Positions 59,235 through 64,000 of a stretch of 64,000 nucleotides of DNA are shown here, in pieces (the first letter of the stretch is position 1; every line of letters starts with the position of its first letter). Origin of the DNA: Onthophagus taurus (taxonomy: Eukaryota > Arthropoda > Insecta > Coleoptera > Scarabaeidae); the NCBI RefSeq assembly GCF_036711975.1, contig NC_091972.1:3477001-3541000 (forward strand), given 5' to 3'. A program made the translations under genes and the position numbers. Below the pieces are notes generated by a model, which was not told where the DNA came from, did not search any database, and saw only the letters and a program-made list of their open reading frames with translations.

Positions 59235-59563
59235 CTTCAAACTTCCACCCGAACATTAACTCAAAATGATCCGTATAGCAAATTTAAGCAGTTATAAAGG
59301 CAAAGAGAGAGTTAAAAACCTTGCACAAAATGAGCAATCTGTACAAGACAACCACTCACCACCGCGAACAGTACTCGAATGTGATTATGATACCATTCTT
59401 TTCAAATTTGTTGAATATTCCTTGTTTTTATGCTGGTTGAAAGATTTTCTTTAACAATCTTGTTTATTAAGGTTTTTTTTTCTATTTTCAACCAGAGAAT
59501 ACACTGGCGAAGAATACTGTACAATCATTGCGGGACACCTATGTAGTAAATACATATCTTGCA
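59235..59563. other. Intergenic, upstream of IFT54
   Basis: AT-rich DNA between the LINE's target duplication and the IFT54 X-box. No coding sequence or repeat recognised. Confidence 0.5.
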
Positions 59564-59577
59564 GTTACCATAGTAAC
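59564..59577. promoter_or_regulatory. RFX X-box of IFT54
   Basis: GTTACC-AT-AGTAAC, followed by C, is an inverted repeat of RFX half-sites with a 2-nt spacer, 85 bp upstream of the IFT54 ATG. The same left half and spacing occur in front of DNAH10. Confidence 0.75.
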
Positions 59578-59662
59578 CGGGTGGCATCTATCACAACAAA
59601 CAACTTTACAATTTTATTGTCAAAGTCAAACATTGCTTGTAATTTCAAGAAATATTTTCTCG

Positions 59663-61293
59663 ATGACTGAAGAAGTTAAAGATTCAGTGATACAAAAAAC
59701 GCAAAAAGTTTTAGGAAAACATATCACAAAACCGAGCTTGACGCCAAAGTTGTTAAAAAAACCTCCGTTTCGGTTCTTACATGATATCGTTACGTCTGTA
59801 ATAAAAGAAACTGCGTTCTTAAAAGGAGTATTTAATGAGGAGGAGATGGTTTCTGAGAATGTTAAAGAAAGGGAGGCGAAAATTGCGTTTTTAACGAAAT
59901 TAACTAACGCCTTAGGTAAAAAAAAATGCATAAGAGTATTCAATAAAAATGTTATTTCATGATTTTAGTTGCAATCAGCGGGAATGAAATTGATGTTAAG
60001 CCAGGAAAAATCGTAGCTGGATTAGAGCCGACGAAAACTAATAAGTTATTACAACTTTTAGGAAATTGTTTAGATAAAAAACTTAATAGTTCTGAATATG
60101 TAGCTAAACTCAACTCTGAATCTAAAGTAGAAAAGAAAAAAATTGTTGAGAAAACGAAAACATCTAAAGATTCAGTTGACTCAAGTAGAAAAACTGAAAA
60201 AACCTCAAAATCATTAAAACCAAAAGATAAAGTATCGAAGATAAGCACTGATTCTATTAGAAAAGAAATTAAAACCAAAATTAATCAAAAAGATAAACCC
60301 AAAAAAGTAGTGAAAACAAAAGAAGAGGTTGAGGTTATTCCAAAAAGTAATTCTGCAACGAAAATAAATACACCCTCAAATTCTGAAATTATTTTAGATC
60401 AAAAAGTTGATATAAACGCAGAAATTTTCGATGAACCTAAAGAAGTAAGTTTAGAAAATCAAATTATTATTGATGACGTCAAAGAACCAGATCAACCCAA
60501 ATCAGAAACGCCAATTCCACGTGAATCAACTGCTAAAATAAGACCAAAATCGGCAAGAATTCAACCAGCAATTATACAAAGCACAAAAAATGAATCAAAA
60601 GAATTAAACCCACCACATTCAACAACAAATCTTTTAAGACCACCTACTGTACGACCTATGAGTTCTCGCCCGGGAGCTCCACGTTTAAGACCGGAATCTG
60701 CACTACCAACAGATCAAATTATTCCATTAGGAAATATAAATTTAATTGTTGAGAATTTTAGTAATCAAGATGAAGAAGAAACTGTAGTGATTCAAAGTGT
60801 TCAACTTCCTGAGGATCAACCATCAGTTGAAGATGTTTTAAATATTCCTCAAGATAAAGGGCATTTAGTTGAACAAATTTTAGAGCAAATTAATGACGTA
60901 AATGATTTAGAACTGAAAAATAATAAAGATGAAGAAAAAGATTTAATATTAAATACTCATAGTAGGGATGCAACCCAAAAAGAGATTCATCAATTACAAA
61001 ATTTGGTACAAACTTTAACGAAAGTTGCTAATCCTTTAGGAAAGTTGATGACTTATCTACATGAGGATTTGGATGGGATGCATTCGGAATTAATGATGTG
61101 GATAAATATGAAAAAACAAGCGTATGCTGAAATAAAAAAACAAAAGGAACAACATAACGCTTCTAATGCGGCCTTAAAACAACAATTAGAAGATGTTGAA
61201 GAAAATATTAAAAAGATTGAGTTTGAAATTGCATACGTACAATCGAATATTTTAAAAAACGATCACCGTATCAAACAATTACTAACCAGATAA
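59663..61293 (+). CDS. IFT54: IFT54 / TRAF3IP1 (MIP-T3), IFT-B subunit
   Basis: Two exons, 59663-59915 and 59969-61293, join across a 53-nt GT/AG intron to give 525 aa. IFT54 is an intraflagellar transport complex B protein that binds tubulin and IFT20 and is needed to build cilia. Visible: an N-terminal calponin-homology-like domain (residues 1 to about 125; KPPFRFLHDIVTSVIKET, then after the intron GNEIDVKPGKIVAGLEPTKT, a family signature); a Lys/Ser/Glu-rich disordered middle (about 150-330) with RPKSARIQP and RPMSSRPGAPRLRPESA; and a C-terminal coiled coil (about 410-525) with the TLTKVANPLGKLMTYLHEDLD segment that contacts IFT20. Start: the ATG giving MTEEVKDSVIQ; upstream in-frame codons are unsupported. 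A partial copy of exon 2 lies at 62352-62704. Poly(A) signal AATAAA at 61479. Confidence 0.93.
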
Positions 61294-61648
61294 AAAATTA
61301 TTACACCTTTAAAATTACGTTTTTTTTTATTATTTTTCCACACATTATAAAAAATTAGATCCACATGTATCGTAGATGCGGCTAGTTTTTATTTAGGAGA
61401 ACAATGTTGACTTAGAAAATATTCAATAACATTATATCCTTTTTTTTAAGAGGAAGAATTTATTTTTAATAGTAACTTAATAAATTGAAACACAAAAATT
61501 AGTAGTTGTCTCCTGTTTTAAAATCGAATTAATTATTATATTTTTTTTGTTACTAATGAAGGCTAAAACAACTTCAAAAGCTCAAACAACGAAGTTTTCT
61601 TTTCATAACAGAACCATTTTTTTATTTGGCAAAGAAAAACCTCTACTT
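61294..61648. other. Convergent intergenic, IFT54 and DDB1 3' ends
   Basis: 355 bp of AT-rich DNA between two stop codons. Contains the IFT54 poly(A) signal; nothing else recognised. Confidence 0.5.
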
Positions 61649-62351
61649 CTAATGTATCCTAGTTAAATCTTCAACCATTTTAACTAAATCATCCACTGTA
61701 CAATCTTGTTTCATATTGCTTTCGTCTGTTATCTAGAATAAAAGTTTAAATTTGAGCTTAATCATTTATAATTTCAGTGTTAATTTCAATGATTAAGTAT
61801 TATTTACTTGTAACCCTTCCGCAACTTCCTTCATTTTATCTGGAGACAAATCCAAAAAGCTCTCAATCAAATCTCCATCAATAAAGCCTTCGCAAGCTTC
61901 GGTTTTAATATCGGTATTAAACGATCTCCAATAAGAATGTTCAATTTTACCAACAGATTTGATTACGGTAGAAAGTTTATTTTGCAATTCCAATAAGAAA
62001 TCGTAAAAATCTGTTGGGATTTGCGTCACCAAACCTGGAAATATTCAAACACATTTAAACACATAAAGGAAAAAGAAAACCTTTATTTACCAATAGCTCC
62101 TCCGACTGTACCAAAAAGAACACATCCAGAAGTAGGTGTGGATGTTTCGCCTAAATTTTGCATCACCAAAGACCCGTGTCTAAAACAATTAATCATATCA
62201 CCAACGTGGAATTGTCCAACTTCTTGCATTTGGGCCCGTTCTTCGTCAGTAGGAGCAGCGCTATCTTTTTGACAAACGAAAATGTTATAAGAATTTTCGG
62301 CACCTCAGAAAATATCATCTAAAATTTCAATAGCTGTCATCCAATTTGGAC
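61649..62351 (-). pseudogene. DDB1: DDB1 3' end, truncated and with a stop
   Basis: Three exons of DNA damage-binding protein 1 lie on the minus strand: 62351-62091 (PNWMTAIEILDD, stop, [50 protein letters not shown]), 62034-61808 ([42 protein letters not shown]) and 61732-61649 (MKQDCTVDDLVKMVEDLTRIH and stop). Introns are 56 and 75 nt with good borders. DDB1 is the adaptor of CUL4 ubiquitin ligases; this part forms its third beta-propeller and C-terminal helical domain. A TGA at 62305-62307 replaces the conserved Leu of FLGAEN, and one neighbouring codon is missing. Upstream of 62351 homology stops and an IFT54 fragment begins. About nine-tenths of the usual 1140 aa is absent. A working copy must be elsewhere, as the gene is generally essential. 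Confidence 0.85.
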
Positions 62352-62704
62352 TATAAAGTATCCAAAATAAGCACTGATTCTGTTAGAAAAGAAGTTAAAA
62401 CCAAAGCAACTAAAATTAATCAAAAAGATAAACCTAAGAAAATAGTGAAAAGAAAAGAAGAGGTTGAGGTTATTCCAAAAAGTGATTCTGCAACAAAAAT
62501 AAATACACCCTCAGATTCTGAAATAAATTATTTTAGATCAAAAAGTTGATATAAACGCAGAAGTTGTTGATGAACCTAAAGAAGTAAGTTTAGAAAACCA
62601 AATTATTATTGATGATGTCAAAGAACCAGATCAACCTAAATCAGAAACGCCAATTCCACGTGAATCAACTGCCAAAATCTACAAGAATTCAACCAGCAAT
62701 TATA
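62352..62704 (+). pseudogene. Duplicated internal fragment of IFT54 exon 2
   Basis: Matches 60229-60580 of IFT54 at high identity (KVSKISTDSVRKEVKTK.., EEVEVIPKSDSATKINTPSD.., then KEPDQPKSETPIPRESTAK). It has small insertions, including a 4-nt one at about 62522 that shifts the frame, and a deletion near 62680. It starts exactly where the DDB1 homology ends. No promoter, splice site or start of its own is visible. Confidence 0.88.
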
Positions 62705-64000
62705 CCGTGCTGTTTTACTTATATGTTCTTATACATAAGTTATTAATCTATAAATTTGGGTTTCTTTAATTTTAAGAGACTTTTATTAAAAACTCAGGGT
62801 TTCGGGCAAGTTCAGGTTCAAAAGAATATTAATCAGGTTCTACAAAAAATTCATTTAATTAAACACAAAATCAAATTAACTCGTTATATGAGTAACAAAA
62901 AAAATATGGTTTTCCTAAATTTACTTTAATAACAATGCTTATTTACGAGAGATAAATTTTTAAATAAAATAGACTAACTGCGGTTATCGACTGAAATATC
63001 GATATTAGAGAGAACCCGTTTATTATTTGAGAGAGAGAGAGTAGGATAAAACTAGTTAGAACCGTGTAGTTATCTATGTTAGAACCGTTCTTTGAAAATA
63101 ACAAATGGCCGATGTCTTAAGTTGTCATCAAACTCGTTAAAAAAAAATAGAATTAAATAAATGAACGTTATTCAAGAAAACTAATAAATCTTTACACACA
63201 AGTAAGTATTGATCAAAAATTATAGGAAACTCTTGTGAGTTGTTCTTTGAGTTTGATTCTTTGAATTTTCTTTTTGTAGGTTATGTTAAATAATAAAATA
63301 AAATTATCATCCGACTCACTGTGAAAAAGAAAGGATTGGAGTTCAATGTGGTATCTGGATTATGGATTGTCTCTTGTGTTCGGGGCACTAACTAATTTTC
63401 TGGATTGTCTACAGGATTCTTCTTACGGGAAATTGAACTGTTTGTTCTTCGGAAATAGGGTCTTGGATGATCTCGAAGAAGTATCGGTAGTTTTCGGAAT
63501 AGGTTGTAGGATGATTCACTTTTTATTTTAATATTGTAAGTTGATTTGACTTTTTAAAAAAATTATCTTAAATTTTTGAGGTTATCTCTTGAGATTCAAA
63601 ATTTCTTCTATCTGACGACGTGGATTCGACGCTGGTCCGACGACGACTCTCCCACTCCCTGTTCGCGATCTCCTTATATACCCCGGCACTCCAACTGTTT
63701 TTTCCTCGTTTCTGATTGGCTCTTAGCTTCGCGCCCTTTTCAAAATTCAAAATTCTTGTTTCGAAACTAGCGTCATCTCTTGATCTTTCTCAGAATTAAC
63801 CTTCAAATTTAAATTCTTTTTTCGTTGATTTCTCCCTTATTCCTTTATGAAACGTAATAAAACTCCGTATTCAACGTTGTCTTTTCTTGTTTTTAGACAT
63901 ACATTGGAGTACACGCCAAATTTCAACAATGAGTAAAGTTGGAAAAATTCAAATTTAAATCAAGGATTTCTTTCTCAAAATAACGTTAAAACCTCAAACG
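62705..64000. other. No recognised gene; possible promoter or LTR-like block at its end
   Basis: AT-rich DNA with a short GA run (about 63030-63045). At 63600-63720 a GC-richer block contains ACGACG motifs and CTTATATACCCCGGCACTCC, a TATA-like setting. It could be a promoter or an LTR, but no partner LTR, primer-binding site or polyprotein is in view. Confidence 0.35.

Noticed and set aside
59528-59662. Extending IFT54 upstream along the open frame to 59528
   Set aside because: The added residues have no family similarity and would cover the X-box; the ATG at 59663 gives a normal IFT54 N-terminus.

Overview
The window reads as AT-rich nuclear DNA of an insect, most probably a beetle. The basis is the gene set (BicD, TRIC, axonemal dynein, IFT54), very short introns (about 50-80 nt) with GT/AG borders, and a transposon mix (piggyBac, PIF/Harbinger, P/THAP, mariner-like, CR1/Jockey-like and RNase-H-bearing LINEs). 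The order is inferred from family content, not proven.

Layout. 1-19400 is a transposon graveyard without a recognisable host gene: a long-TIR mariner-type element (1-1895); a CR1/Jockey-like LINE fragment split by a P-superfamily element (5738-10359, exact 8-bp target duplication) that itself carries a LINE fragment and a MITE; hAT and RTE-like scraps; another LINE remnant (14440-16065) with a foldback insert; a decayed pipsqueak-HTH transposon gene; and a reverse transcriptase fragment (18284-19405). 20190-21452 is an intact four-exon TRIC cation channel gene (+). 21700-23551 is a cluster of self-complementary repeats whose tips encode unusual DNA hairpins. 23592-38523 (-) is a complete nine-exon axonemal dynein heavy chain, orthologue of DNAH10, with one 11.37-kb coding exon. 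39154-48225 (+) is Bicaudal D in five exons; its 6.4-kb second intron holds a higher-order satellite, a LINE 3' end and a Harbinger element. 50095-59225 (-) is a full-length but dead CR1/Jockey-like LINE flanked by a 9-bp target duplication, with a piggyBac element and a second LINE nested inside it. 59663-61293 (+) is IFT54 (TRAF3IP1). 61649-62351 (-) is the 3' end of DDB1 with a stop codon, abutting a duplicated fragment of IFT54. The rest, to 64000, shows no gene I can name.

How the genes relate. DNAH10 (inner-arm dynein of motile axonemes) and IFT54 (IFT-B subunit that builds cilia) are both ciliary genes. Each has a near-canonical RFX X-box 56-86 bp upstream of its ATG, so they are probably switched on together in ciliated sensory neurons and sperm. 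BicD (dynein-1 cargo adaptor) is transcribed divergently from DNAH10 across 630 bp. TRIC and DNAH10 are tail to tail, as are IFT54 and the DDB1 remnant. The mobile elements are mostly broken by stops or frameshifts, and their nesting gives a clear relative insertion history.
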